From: Aerococcus urinaeequi
GTDB lineage: Bacteria; Bacillota; Bacilli; Lactobacillales; Aerococcaceae
Direction: 5' to 3'
NCBI RefSeq assembly: GCF_001543205.1
Contig: NZ_CP014162.1
Location: forward strand, 248,001 to 312,000
DNA length: 64,000 bases
Part shown: in pieces, positions 35,149 to 43,619 of the stretch
Numbering within the stretch: position 1 is the first letter of the stretch
How the letters are laid out: the number at the start of each line of letters is the position of its first letter
Translations under genes and position numbers: made by a program
The notes under the pieces: model-generated
Told to the model about the DNA's origin: nothing
Databases searched by the model: none
The model's input: the letters and a program-made list of their open reading frames with translations, nothing else

Positions 35149-37149
35149 TCACCCTAGTACATGCATAAATAAAGTTTTAAATTGTTCGAATGATGGCTGC
35201 AATATCAGCTGGTACATCAAGTCTTCTTGATGTATAAACGCTGCTAGTCCTTCATTTATCATCTCTAAACCAGGATTTTCAATACGTGAGTGTGACATTA
35301 AAAAGACAATCTTTATTTTTGGATGATCTGCATCCCAATAAAGGCCACTCGGTAGCAGACCGATCGCAATCTCACTTGATATACCAACGGGTTGTGCAGG
35401 ATGCGGAAATGCTGCTAACTGCGAGAAAGCTAACGAACTAAATTGCTCACGAATCTGGATTTGTTTCTCTAATTCACCTACAAATACGCTAGTACTGCTA
35501 TCACTTAAAGTAGCAATCAATTGTTGCATCATCTCATCCCTAGAAGTTCCCGGCTCAAATTGGATAAACCGATCGGTAGAGAAATACTGGTTGAAAATGT
35601 CCTGACTTTTACGCTGATTGATATGCAATTTATTTTTCTTTACTTGGCTTGAACGGTCTCGGCCAACATATTTATTAATTAAATCAATATCCTCTTTATT
35701 CAAAAACACACTGACATTCACAACTGGTACCGAATAAAATGTAGTAGAAATATCAATGGTGGAGATAATCAAGTCTATATCTTTTAACATCTCACCATTT
35801 AACTGATAGTACGAAATCACGCTTTCAATAGATAAACTATTAGAGAACTCATTTTCCAGTCGGTTTTTCAGCATTTGCGCACTACCTAAGCCGGTTGCAC
35901 AAATGACGATTACCTTTAGTTTTGACGCTAATTTATAGCGTTCTACTGCAGCAAGAATATGTAACAGAATATAAGACCATTCATGGTCACTGACTTCATA
36001 ATGCTTTAATATTGGCATAGTTGCTAAAACTTGCTTAGACTTAGCGAAGAGTTTCGGAAACTTCGTCACAACTTCTTCAGTTAAAGGGTTGGATAAGGCA
36101 ATATGATTCTTCAGCCGTGTCATCAAAGGTTCAAAATGTATTTTAAGGCCCATCAATAACTGTTGATCAATTAAAAAGGGGGTATCTACTACCGTATTCA
36201 ACTGTTCAAGCTTTTCCAATAACTGAATTTGTAATTCCTTATCTTCAAACTTAGTGTCCTCTCCCAGTTGATTCGACTTCGATTTTAAGTGGACCGCTAT
36301 GTAAAAAGCTTCATTTTCTGGAAATTCAATACCAATCAATTCTTCTATACTCGCTACGATCTTTTCAGCAACAAATAATTCTTTCTCTATATCTGTTGAA
36401 GAGATTTCATCTTTAGGATTGATCACGAAGCCACTTTCAATTCTTTTGATAGCTAAGGAAATATGAATAACTAAATTTTGTAAAACAAAATCAGATACTT
36501 GAACCTGATATTCGCGACATTTTTCGAGGACAATAATAAAAATTGTTTCCATAGAAAAACCTTCAAATTGATAATCAAATAATGTCGTATTTAATGACTC
36601 AATCGACCGGTTAGAATAAAAATAACTTAAAATAAATCGTCTTTTCTCTAACTCTTCTCCTAATATCAATAGATTTCCTTGATAATCATAATTTAAGGTC
36701 AAATTGAACGCATTGATCTTATGCTTAATTTGTTGGATAACTGCAGAAACAGTTGATTTGCTGATAAACATTGTTTCTGCTAGTTCATGAATCGTCACTT
36801 GCTTATTTTCTAGTAATAGTAAATTTAAAATAAACCGTTCTCTTTCTATGTTATCTGATGGGCCACTTGAAATAGCTGTTGATAGCTGTGGTGAGTTTAT
36901 TTCTTCTAGAAGTGAATAAAAAGTATGTTGATCTTCTATGTTGAGTAAATAACCACTCCCCTTTTTCATCTCTATCGTGGCGCCATATTGCTCTAGCGCC
37001 TCTTTTGCATGATTAATATATTTTCGGACTGTTTTATCCGATACACCAATTTCAGCAGCGAGTTCTTTACTTGAGATATAAGTAGCTTTCTTCTGAAATA
37101 GTTTTTTTATAATGTCAATTTCTGTTGTTACGAATTCTATATTTTCCAT
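35149..37149 (-). CDS. LicR/MtlR-type PTS-controlled transcriptional activator
   Basis: Multi-domain regulator, about 666 residues: two N-terminal HTH domains (YISSKELAAEIGVSDKTVRK; VTIHELAETMFISKSTVSAV), two PRD domains with conserved His (LVIHISLAIKR, FYIAVHLKSKS, MGLKIHFEPL, YILLHILAAVERY), an IIB-like domain with CATGLGSAQ and a IIA-like domain with FPHPAQPVGISSEIAIG. The full layout HTH-HTH-PRD-PRD-IIB-IIA is that of LicR activators of beta-glucoside operons. A TTG at 37176 is an alternative start; neither start has a strong ribosome site. It is co-directional between two gene blocks it probably controls. Confidence 0.9.
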   Translation of the reverse strand: MENIEFVTTEIDIIKKLFQKKATYISSKELAAEIGVSDKTVRKYINHAKEALEQYGATIEMKKGSGYLLNIEDQHTFYSLLEEINSPQLSTAISSGPSDNIERERFILNLLLLENKQVTIHELAETMFISKSTVSAVIQQIKHKINAFNLTLNYDYQGNLLILGEELEKRRFILSYFYSNRSIESLNTTLFDYQFEGFSMETIFIIVLEKCREYQVQVSDFVLQNLVIHISLAIKRIESGFVINPKDEISSTDIEKELFVAEKIVASIEELIGIEFPENEAFYIAVHLKSKSNQLGEDTKFEDKELQIQLLEKLEQLNTVVDTPFLIDQQLLMGLKIHFEPLMTRLKNHIALSNPLTEEVVTKFPKLFAKSKQVLATMPILKHYEVSDHEWSYILLHILAAVERYKLASKLKVIVICATGLGSAQMLKNRLENEFSNSLSIESVISYYQLNGEMLKDIDLIISTIDISTTFYSVPVVNVSVFLNKEDIDLINKYVGRDRSSQVKKNKLHINQRKSQDIFNQYFSTDRFIQFEPGTSRDEMMQQLIATLSDSSTSVFVGELEKQIQIREQFSSLAFSQLAAFPHPAQPVGISSEIAIGLLPSGLYWDADHPKIKIVFLMSHSRIENPGLEMINEGLAAFIHQEDLMYQLILQPSFEQFKTLFMHVLG

Positions 37150-37245
37150 GATGGTGTCACACTCATTCTTTCTCAACTTATGGTGTCTAGATTGTCCTCC
37201 TTTTCTATATTGTTTATAGTTAAATTGTAAGGTGTCCTTATATTT

Positions 37246-37292
37246 ATGTAAAGGCTTTCATTTATCTACATTTTCCGCTTCAAAGCGGAAAG
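37246..37292 (-). promoter_or_regulatory. cre-like box plus LicR-type dyad upstream of the regulator
   Basis: ATGTAAAGGCTTTCAT (37246-37261) matches the CcpA cre core TGWAANCGNTNWCA except for one base. Then TTTTCCGCTTCAAAGCGGAA (37271-37290) holds the dyad TTCCGCTT/AAGCGGAA. The same pair, with identical spacing, occurs at 40552-40598. Confidence 0.6.
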
Positions 37293-37312
37293 CTATAAAC
37301 TGACAAGTAAAT

Positions 37313-37344
37313 AAAAGCCTCACCGAATACATTCAGTGAGGCTT
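37313..37344 (-). terminator. Terminator after the second IIB gene
   Basis: AAGCCTCAC (37315-37323) pairs with GTGAGGCTT (37336-37344); the minus-strand transcript continues TTTATTT. It lies directly after the IIB stop at 37349. Confidence 0.85.
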
Positions 37345-37348
37345 GAAG

Positions 37349-37660
37349 TTAATTGGCTAGTTTTAATGCTTGCGATAATACCGCTTCACCATTCATAGTC
37401 CCGTAATCCATTGGGCTGATCATATCTACTTTGATATCTGTAAATCGATTCTTATAGTCTTTTTCTAGGAATCTTACTTGTGGTCCTAGTAATAATACAT
37501 CTGCTGGTGTATCGGCTAATTGCTCTACAGCTACAGAAGAAGCAATAGCTTCAATGCTCACATCAACACCCGAGTCTTCTGCAGCTTTTTTCATTTTTGA
37601 AACTAACAAACTCGTGCTCATTCCGGCTGAACAAACTAATACAATATTCAATTTCCCCAT
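37349..37660 (-). CDS. PTS cellobiose-family IIB component (second)
   Basis: A 103-residue IIB with VLVCSAGMSTSLLVSKM (phospho-Cys near residue 10), VLLGPQVRFLEKDYKNRF and ISPMDYGTMNGEAVLSQA. Third gene of the IIC-GH1-IIB transcript and terminated right after. It probably pairs with the IIC at 39104 and the IIA at 34473. Confidence 0.95.
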   Translation of the reverse strand: MGKLNIVLVCSAGMSTSLLVSKMKKAAEDSGVDVSIEAIASSVAVEQLADTPADVLLLGPQVRFLEKDYKNRFTDIKVDMISPMDYGTMNGEAVLSQALKLAN

Positions 37661-37703
37661 ACAATTACCTCTCCTTATAATAAAACTTGATAATAAAACT
37701 TGC

Positions 37704-39101
37704 TTATATATCTAATACACGGTCAGTGATTAAAGTTCGATACCAATCTGCTGACTTTTTCTTAACTCTTTTTCGATGATCGTCTAAGTCGATTTCAACT
37801 AAACCATAACGATTCTTAAAGGCATTCATCGGTGATACACAATCTGTAAAAGCCCATAACATATACCCTTCGCACCGAGCCCCATCATCTACTGCTCTTA
37901 GTAATTGTGATAAGTGCTGACTAATAAATTCTATGCGATAATCATCCTGAATAATGTTGTCTGCATTTTTGAACTGTTGTTCATTTTCTTGTCCCATCCC
38001 ATTCTCTGCTACTAACCAAGTGAGGTCCGGATAGTTTTCAGTCAGATACATGGCCATATCGTACATAATTTGAGGATAGATTTCCCAGCCTCGCGATTTA
38101 TTCATTTGTCGTCCAGGTAGGTCAAACTCCTCATAATACTTAGTAGGATGGAATGGCTGATCTTCTGCCCATGCAAATCGTTGTGCTTTTATACGTTTAG
38201 GATAGTACTGGTTTACACCTAAAAAGTCGACAGTATACTGTTTAATCAATGCCAGTTCTTCTTCTGTAGGGTCAAAATAGATATCATTTTCGATACATAG
38301 CTGCATGAATTCAGGCGAGTAAGTTCCTAATACCATAGGGTCAAAAAATACACGGTTATAAAACAAATCATAATAATGTGCAGCGGCTTGGTCTTCTTTA
38401 GAACTTGATCTAGGATAAACCATTTCCGGATTTAAAATACAGCCAACTCGTCCCTCATACCCTTTTTCGCGAAATAGTTTAATGACTTTAGCGGTTGCGA
38501 GGGTTTTATGAAAATTCCACAGCATCCATCTTTTTGAATTTTGCTCGTGTGGCCAGCGTAGGGCATCTAGATACACTCTGGTTTGCACGACAATCGGTTC
38601 ATTAAAGGTAAACCAGTTTTTCACCCTATCACCATAGCGTTCAAATACAATAGCTGCATATTTCACATAGAGCTCGACAACCTTCTTAGAGGACCAGCCA
38701 TCATACTTATCGGATAGAAATTTAGGCAACTCATAATGTTCTAAACAGATCATTGGTTCAACACCAGCTGCAACAAGGCCATCTATCACTTGGTCAATAT
38801 GGTTGGCATAGTCCTCATCAACAGTGCAGGCTTCATAGTCTGTGAAAAAACGTGACCAATTAATAGAAGTTCTATAGTGGGTGAGTTGTATGTCTTGCAT
38901 AATGTCGATATCTTCTTGATATTGCACCATAAAGTTCGTAGCAATATCTGGTCCCTCACCGTTATGCCAAACAAAATTTTCTTTTTTAAACCATTCATCT
39001 AGATAAGAATCTTGCCCATCTTTTTTCCCTGACCATCCCTCTGTTTGCCAAGCTGACGTTGCAGCCCCTAAAATAAAATCCTTTGGTATAGGTCTACTCA
39101 C
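37704..39101 (-). CDS. GH1 6-phospho-beta-glucosidase (second)
   Basis: GH1 enzyme of 465 residues, FILGAATSAWQTEGWSGKKD, acid/base NWFTFNEPIVVQ, nucleophile TWLVAENGMGQE, phosphate loop SPMNAFKNRYGLVEID. The closest impression is the subgroup found beside cellobiose PTS genes of lactic acid bacteria; it differs clearly from the GH1 at 33041, so different linkages or aglycones are likely. Three bases separate its start from the IIC stop. Confidence 0.94.
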   Translation of the reverse strand: MSRPIPKDFILGAATSAWQTEGWSGKKDGQDSYLDEWFKKENFVWHNGEGPDIATNFMVQYQEDIDIMQDIQLTHYRTSINWSRFFTDYEACTVDEDYANHIDQVIDGLVAAGVEPMICLEHYELPKFLSDKYDGWSSKKVVELYVKYAAIVFERYGDRVKNWFTFNEPIVVQTRVYLDALRWPHEQNSKRWMLWNFHKTLATAKVIKLFREKGYEGRVGCILNPEMVYPRSSSKEDQAAAHYYDLFYNRVFFDPMVLGTYSPEFMQLCIENDIYFDPTEEELALIKQYTVDFLGVNQYYPKRIKAQRFAWAEDQPFHPTKYYEEFDLPGRQMNKSRGWEIYPQIMYDMAMYLTENYPDLTWLVAENGMGQENEQQFKNADNIIQDDYRIEFISQHLSQLLRAVDDGARCEGYMLWAFTDCVSPMNAFKNRYGLVEIDLDDHRKRVKKKSADWYRTLITDRVLDI

Positions 39102-39103
39102 TA

Positions 39104-40414
39104 TTAAGCCTCCTCAGTTTTAACCATTTTATCTGCTACTTTTACAAATGGTAAATAAATTAATACGGCTACGACAATACAAATTAATTGGGTAATGACT
39201 GCCCCAACGCTTCCGGCAGTTGCGATATAAGCATTAATAATTGGTGGTGTCGGCCACGGCACCATGACAACAGCTTTTCCAGCAAAACCAATCGCCGTAG
39301 CAAAGTAACCAATCGTACCTGTCACTAATGGTGTGATAATAAAAGGAATTGCTAAGATTGGATTTAACATAATTGGTAATCCAAAAATTAGGGGTTCATT
39401 AATGTTGAACAGTCCTGGTGCTGCAGACAGTTTCGCAATTTGTAGGTAATCTTTTCGTTTAGTTACGATGAAAATAGCGATTAATAGACTAATCGTTACA
39501 CCAGATCCACCTATACTCATATACATATCCCAGAATGGCATCGTAATAATATTAGGTAATTCTTTCCCAGCGTTGAAAGCCTCCGTATTCACTGCAATCG
39601 CACCAAGTAATAAAGGTTCCCGAATTGGTTTAACCATTTGATTCCCATGAATACCAATTACCCAGAAAATTTGTGCAATTAACATTAAAACAAGTAAGCC
39701 CGGTAGCCCTTGAATAATCCCTTCTAATGGTTGCTGTACGATTGTATAGACGATGTCATATGCATACATACCCGTTAATGAGAGAATAGCAAAGCCTAAT
39801 GCGGCAATAATAGATACGGTTAGTACCGTAGGAATTAAAGCTGAAAATGAGGCAGACACATTTGAAGGTACTGTTTCTGGCATTTTGATTGTGAGCTTTT
39901 CTTGACGGTCCAGCCAACTATAAAGCTCGATGGATAAAATAGCGATAAACATCCCAAGGAATAAGCCTTTAGTATCGGAATACTGTTTACCTAAAACATT
40001 TTCAATAATTAAAGCATTGTCACCATCCATAAACTCAATAAAGGTTGGGTTAACTGATAAGTATGACATGACGGCCACTATACCAGGGAAAACACCTTTA
40101 ATATTATTGAGTTTGGCTAGTTCAATACCAATTAAAAATACTGCATAAATCGTTAAGAAACTAAGTGTTACATAAGAAATAGATGCGGAAATTGGTTTCA
40201 AATTCTCTAAGAAACGTAGAAAACTAATCTGAGCTAAGCCATTCTCTGAATCAAATACCATAGCCGAGAATAATGTCCCAAAAGCACCAGTAATAATAAC
40301 TGGTAATAAAGCTGCAAAAGCATTTTTAATTACCTTGATGTAACGCAAGTTATTAATTGTATTTGCAAATCCTCCCAAAGTATTCGCAAACTTTTCTAAA
40401 AAACCGTTATTCAT
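39104..40414 (-). CDS. PTS cellobiose-family IIC permease
   Basis: Membrane permease of 436 residues with about ten hydrophobic segments. Family features: FAALLPVIITGAFGTLFSAM, FWVIGIHGNQMVKPIREPLL and LFNINEPLIFGLPIMLNP, the last containing the NEP sugar-site motif. The only IIC in the cluster, so it should carry the substrate for both IIB/GH1 sets. First gene of its transcript, behind a cre-like box and LicR-type dyad. Confidence 0.95.
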   Translation of the reverse strand: MNNGFLEKFANTLGGFANTINNLRYIKVIKNAFAALLPVIITGAFGTLFSAMVFDSENGLAQISFLRFLENLKPISASISYVTLSFLTIYAVFLIGIELAKLNNIKGVFPGIVAVMSYLSVNPTFIEFMDGDNALIIENVLGKQYSDTKGLFLGMFIAILSIELYSWLDRQEKLTIKMPETVPSNVSASFSALIPTVLTVSIIAALGFAILSLTGMYAYDIVYTIVQQPLEGIIQGLPGLLVLMLIAQIFWVIGIHGNQMVKPIREPLLLGAIAVNTEAFNAGKELPNIITMPFWDMYMSIGGSGVTISLLIAIFIVTKRKDYLQIAKLSAAPGLFNINEPLIFGLPIMLNPILAIPFIITPLVTGTIGYFATAIGFAGKAVVMVPWPTPPIINAYIATAGSVGAVITQLICIVVAVLIYLPFVKVADKMVKTEEA

Positions 40415-40551
40415 TTTAATCCTCCTATTGAATAATTAGAGCAGCAAAAATTAATGATGACCTCCTATTTTCTTTTGCACACCTTAGTATGAATAAAATC
40501 TAAATTGTGCATGCCTTTAACATACCCTTATGATAGAATGCGCCAAAGCTC

Positions 40552-40598
40552 ATGTAAAGGCTTTCATAAATTGTCATTTTCCCCTTTGAAGTGGAACT
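40552..40598 (-). promoter_or_regulatory. cre-like box plus LicR-type element upstream of IIC
   Basis: ATGTAAAGGCTTTCAT (40552-40567) is identical to the copy at 37246. CATTTTCC and the dyad-like CCTTTGAAGTGGAA follow at the same distance. This suggests shared glucose repression and shared control by the LicR-type activator. Confidence 0.6.
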
Positions 40599-40650
40599 TG
40601 CTAAAATCATATTCAAAATTTAACTGAATAAACTAGTAGTAGCGCATCAA

Positions 40651-40683
40651 AAAAAAGCCACTATTTATGGTCAATAGTGACTT
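40651..40683 (-). terminator. Terminator of the MerR gene at 40707
   Basis: On the minus strand AAGTCACTATT pairs with AATAGTGGCTT (one G-U) and runs into eight T. Confidence 0.8.
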
Positions 40684-40706
40684 GCTAATAGTTTTCTTCT
40701 AATTGA

Positions 40707-41108
40707 TTATGACTGTATTTCAACTTGCTCACCTTCGCGTAATGATGTTTCATACGGTCTTAGGTGCGTATCATAATTGGCTAATTTGAATTCTAGACGG
40801 TCCTTTGCAGCTTGTAGGACGTCAATTCGTTCTGTTAAATCTTCAATTTGGTCACGTAAGATTTCTTTACGGGCTTCAATCGTATGGTCACCTTCTTGGA
40901 ACATACTAACATAATTCGTTAAGGACTCAATTGATAGTCCTGCAGTTCTCATGGCACGTGCAAAGTGAATCCATCGTAAATCCTCTTCATCAAATACCCG
41001 CACACCGTTCTCATTGCGTTTAATAGGATGGATTAGACCGATTTTTTCATAATAACGAATAGTATCCGCTGAAACGCCAGTAATTTCGCTGACCTTTTTA
41101 ATATTCAT
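40707..41108 (-). CDS. MerR family regulator, aldehyde/stress type
   Basis: A 133-residue MerR protein: IKKVSEITGVSADTIRYYEK, GVRVFDEEDLRWIHFARAMR and a coiled coil about 78-115. It has no Cys, so it is not a thiol-based aldehyde sensor of the NmlR kind. It lies downstream of, and in the same direction as, the aldo-keto reductase gene whose promoter has MerR geometry; control of that gene is inferred. Confidence 0.9.
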   Translation of the reverse strand: MNIKKVSEITGVSADTIRYYEKIGLIHPIKRNENGVRVFDEEDLRWIHFARAMRTAGLSIESLTNYVSMFQEGDHTIEARKEILRDQIEDLTERIDVLQAAKDRLEFKLANYDTHLRPYETSLREGEQVEIQS

Positions 41109-41229
41109 ATGCGACTCCTTCTAATTGCTACCCTGTAGATCACTCCAAGCTTTTGTCTATCATATGTTAAAAATCAAGCAAACTCAAGAAAGAAGCCCAG
41201 ATATGATATCCAAACTTCCTTGAAAATAG

Positions 41230-42213
41230 TTATAAACCAACGCGGGCTTGCATTTCTGGCGTATAGCGATTACCAACAATCTGCACCATATTGGCTGCCG
41301 TTGTTAAGCGACTCAACTCGTCTGCGGTGAATGCCACATCACTAGCTCCCATATTTTCCTTCGCACGATGGGCTTTTGTAGTTCCAGGAATTGGTACGAT
41401 ATAATCTCCTTGAGCTAACAACCATGCTAAAGCAATTTGCGCTGGCGTTGCATTTTTTTCTTTAGCCATATCTTCAATGATTTCAACCAACAATAAATTA
41501 GCTTCCAAAGCATCCTTTTGAAATCTTGGTAAGCCCGCTCGCCCATCCGCTTCATTTAAGTCATCCAGCGTTTTAATTTTACCCGTTAAGAAACCTTTAC
41601 CTAATGGGGAAAATGGCACAAAACCAATTCCTAACTCTCTCAGTGTAGGCAGCAATTCTTCTTCAGGCTCACGTGTCCATAAAGAATATTCTGATTCAAC
41701 TGCAGCTAATGGTTCAACTGCATGGGCTTTACGAATAGTATTAACACCTGCTTCTGAAAGTCCCCAGTGACGAATTTTACCAGCCTTTTTTAATTTACCC
41801 ATCGTTTCGGCAATTTCTTCAATTGGAATATTTGGGTCTACCCGATGTAAGTAATATAAATCAAGCGTATCTATCTGTAATCTCTTTAAACTACCTTCGA
41901 TAGATTTTTCAATACCTGCCGTATTACCGTCTACAACTTGCTTACCATCAACCATTTTAATCCCAACTTTACTGGCGATTGTTACATCCTTCTTAAAAGG
42001 TGCGAGTGCTTCACCAACTAACTCTTCATTATGATAAGGGCCATAAATTTCCGCCGTATCATAAAAGCGTTCACCCATCTCATAAACATCTCTAAGTACC
42101 TGAATCATGTCCTGTCTATCTGGTCTTACCCCATACCCCATGGACATGCCCATTGCACCAAAACCAATCTCTGAAACAACCAATCCACTATTACCTAAAT
42201 TACGTGTTTTCAT
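41230..42213 (-). CDS. Aldo/keto reductase
   Basis: NADPH-dependent carbonyl reductase, 327 residues, TIM barrel. MKTRNLGNSGLVVSEIGFGA, catalytic tetrad regions FYDTAEIYGPYHNE (Asp, Tyr), ASKVGIK (Lys) and DLYYLHRVDPNIPIEE (His), plus cofactor site IVPIPGTTKAHRAKENMGAS. Resembles the AKR13-type general stress protein YakC/IolS group. Its promoter has the 19-bp MerR spacer. Confidence 0.92.
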   Translation of the reverse strand: MKTRNLGNSGLVVSEIGFGAMGMSMGYGVRPDRQDMIQVLRDVYEMGERFYDTAEIYGPYHNEELVGEALAPFKKDVTIASKVGIKMVDGKQVVDGNTAGIEKSIEGSLKRLQIDTLDLYYLHRVDPNIPIEEIAETMGKLKKAGKIRHWGLSEAGVNTIRKAHAVEPLAAVESEYSLWTREPEEELLPTLRELGIGFVPFSPLGKGFLTGKIKTLDDLNEADGRAGLPRFQKDALEANLLLVEIIEDMAKEKNATPAQIALAWLLAQGDYIVPIPGTTKAHRAKENMGASDVAFTADELSRLTTAANMVQIVGNRYTPEMQARVGL

Positions 42214-42235
42214 ATTTCCACCTCCAGGTAAATCT

Positions 42236-42266
42236 AGTCTAACCCCTGGAGTGCACTCTAAGGCAA
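42236..42266 (-). promoter_or_regulatory. MerR-type promoter of the aldo/keto reductase gene
   Basis: Minus-strand TTGCCT (42261-42266) and TAGACT (42236-42241) with a 19-bp spacer. The spacer holds the imperfect dyad CCTTAGAGT-GC-ACTCCAGGG (42244-42263), matching in seven of nine arm positions. Confidence 0.75.
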
Positions 42267-42281
42267 ATCTTTTGGTTTATT

Positions 42282-42311
42282 AAAAAAAGCCCGAATAAAA
42301 TATCCGGACTT
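42282..42311 (-). terminator. Terminator of the Gfo/Idh/MocA gene
   Basis: On the minus strand AAGTCCG pairs with CGGGCTT (one G-U), followed by TTTTTT. Short stem but well placed, eight bases past the stop at 42320. Confidence 0.65.
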
Positions 42312-42319
42312 AAATAATC

Positions 42320-43324
42320 TTAAAATGTCAGTTTTGGTTCCCAAAAAGGGTCTTCTTTTAGGTCTGAATCTGCGATAGCCATGTCTAAGACTTCCATAAC
42401 AGTTAAACTTTGAGCTAAGTGTTCTTCTGCAAACATCGTATCACCATGATCAATCCAATTGGCAAAAATCTTAAATTCAGCGGCCATTTTATGGTGACAA
42501 GCATTTAATTCAAAATGTTCCTTATAGCCATCATTTGTGCAGATATCAAAAGAGGTAATACGATTGGTCGCACTATTCACTCTAATAGTTCCTTTCGTAC
42601 CTTGAATGGTTGCGCCATTTTTCCCGGTAGAATTTTTAGAAGCCATACATACTGCTTTAGTATCCGTATAGTCCATAATTAACACACCCGATGTATCAAT
42701 AGAGTTTTCAATATTTGGATAATAAGCGACCTTATCTGGTCTACCAATTAAGCCAACAACGAAATGTATATTGGATGAATTTAAATCCATCAAGGCACCA
42801 CCGCCATTTTTAGCATCAAAGGCGGGTAAAACGTTACCTGCTGTGAAGGAGTCGTATTTACTAGAGTATTTTGAAAAATTACATTCAATTAACTTAATAT
42901 CGCCAAGGAGTGGTAGCAATTCGCGAATTTTACCATAATTTTCGACAAACTGACCTGTTACAGCCTCAGCCAATACTAAATCATAATCAATGGATAGTCG
43001 TTCTAATTCAATTAATTCCCTTTGTGACATTGTGAATGGTTTTTCGCAAATCACATGCTTACCATGGAGCAAGGCTTCCTTAGCAAAAGGAAAATGTAAA
43101 TTATTAATTACTGCAACATAAACTGTATCAATATCTGCTTCTGTTAGGAATTGACTGTAATCGCTAAAGACTTGATCAATTCCGTACTGTTCTTGAAAGG
43201 CGATTGCCTTATCAACACTTTTTGGTGTTGAATTAATTGCAGTCACTTGTATTTCTGGTAACTCGGCAATTACCGGCAAAAATTGCTCAACGACTTTCCC
43301 AGTCCCCGCTATCCCCAATTTCAA
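42320..43324 (-). CDS. Gfo/Idh/MocA family oxidoreductase
   Basis: NAD(P)-dependent dehydrogenase, 334 residues. Rossmann start KLGIAGTGKVVEQFLPVI, the conserved HVICEKPFTMSQRE with catalytic Lys near residue 97, then the alpha/beta domain with GGGALMDLNSSNIHFVVGLI. The last segment carries a His where the family often has the second catalytic residue. Substrate unknown (sugars, inositols and dihydrodiols are known in the family). Single gene. Confidence 0.9.
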   Translation of the reverse strand: MKLGIAGTGKVVEQFLPVIAELPEIQVTAINSTPKSVDKAIAFQEQYGIDQVFSDYSQFLTEADIDTVYVAVINNLHFPFAKEALLHGKHVICEKPFTMSQRELIELERLSIDYDLVLAEAVTGQFVENYGKIRELLPLLGDIKLIECNFSKYSSKYDSFTAGNVLPAFDAKNGGGALMDLNSSNIHFVVGLIGRPDKVAYYPNIENSIDTSGVLIMDYTDTKAVCMASKNSTGKNGATIQGTKGTIRVNSATNRITSFDICTNDGYKEHFELNACHHKMAAEFKIFANWIDHGDTMFAEEHLAQSLTVMEVLDMAIADSDLKEDPFWEPKLTF

Positions 43325-43619
43325 ATTTACCCCTCCATTAACCTAAAAATAGCATAAAATTAGGTGTTAACATTGTTTTCTGATAGCTAATTATAAGCCT
43401 CTAAACCCACAATTTCTAGCCCTTTTTGACACAAATTTTATTTTTCATCTAAATTCATACAAAGTAATCGGTCTACCTTCTTTTTAAAATAAAAAGGCTC
43501 TTTCAGACTCCACGGTAACGATCAAGAACAAGGAGCGCCAATTCGTTTCACTAGCTAGCTATTCAAATGTCCTTTATCATATAAGATAGTTAGGCAAAAG
43601 ATTTTAAGGAGGATTTCTC

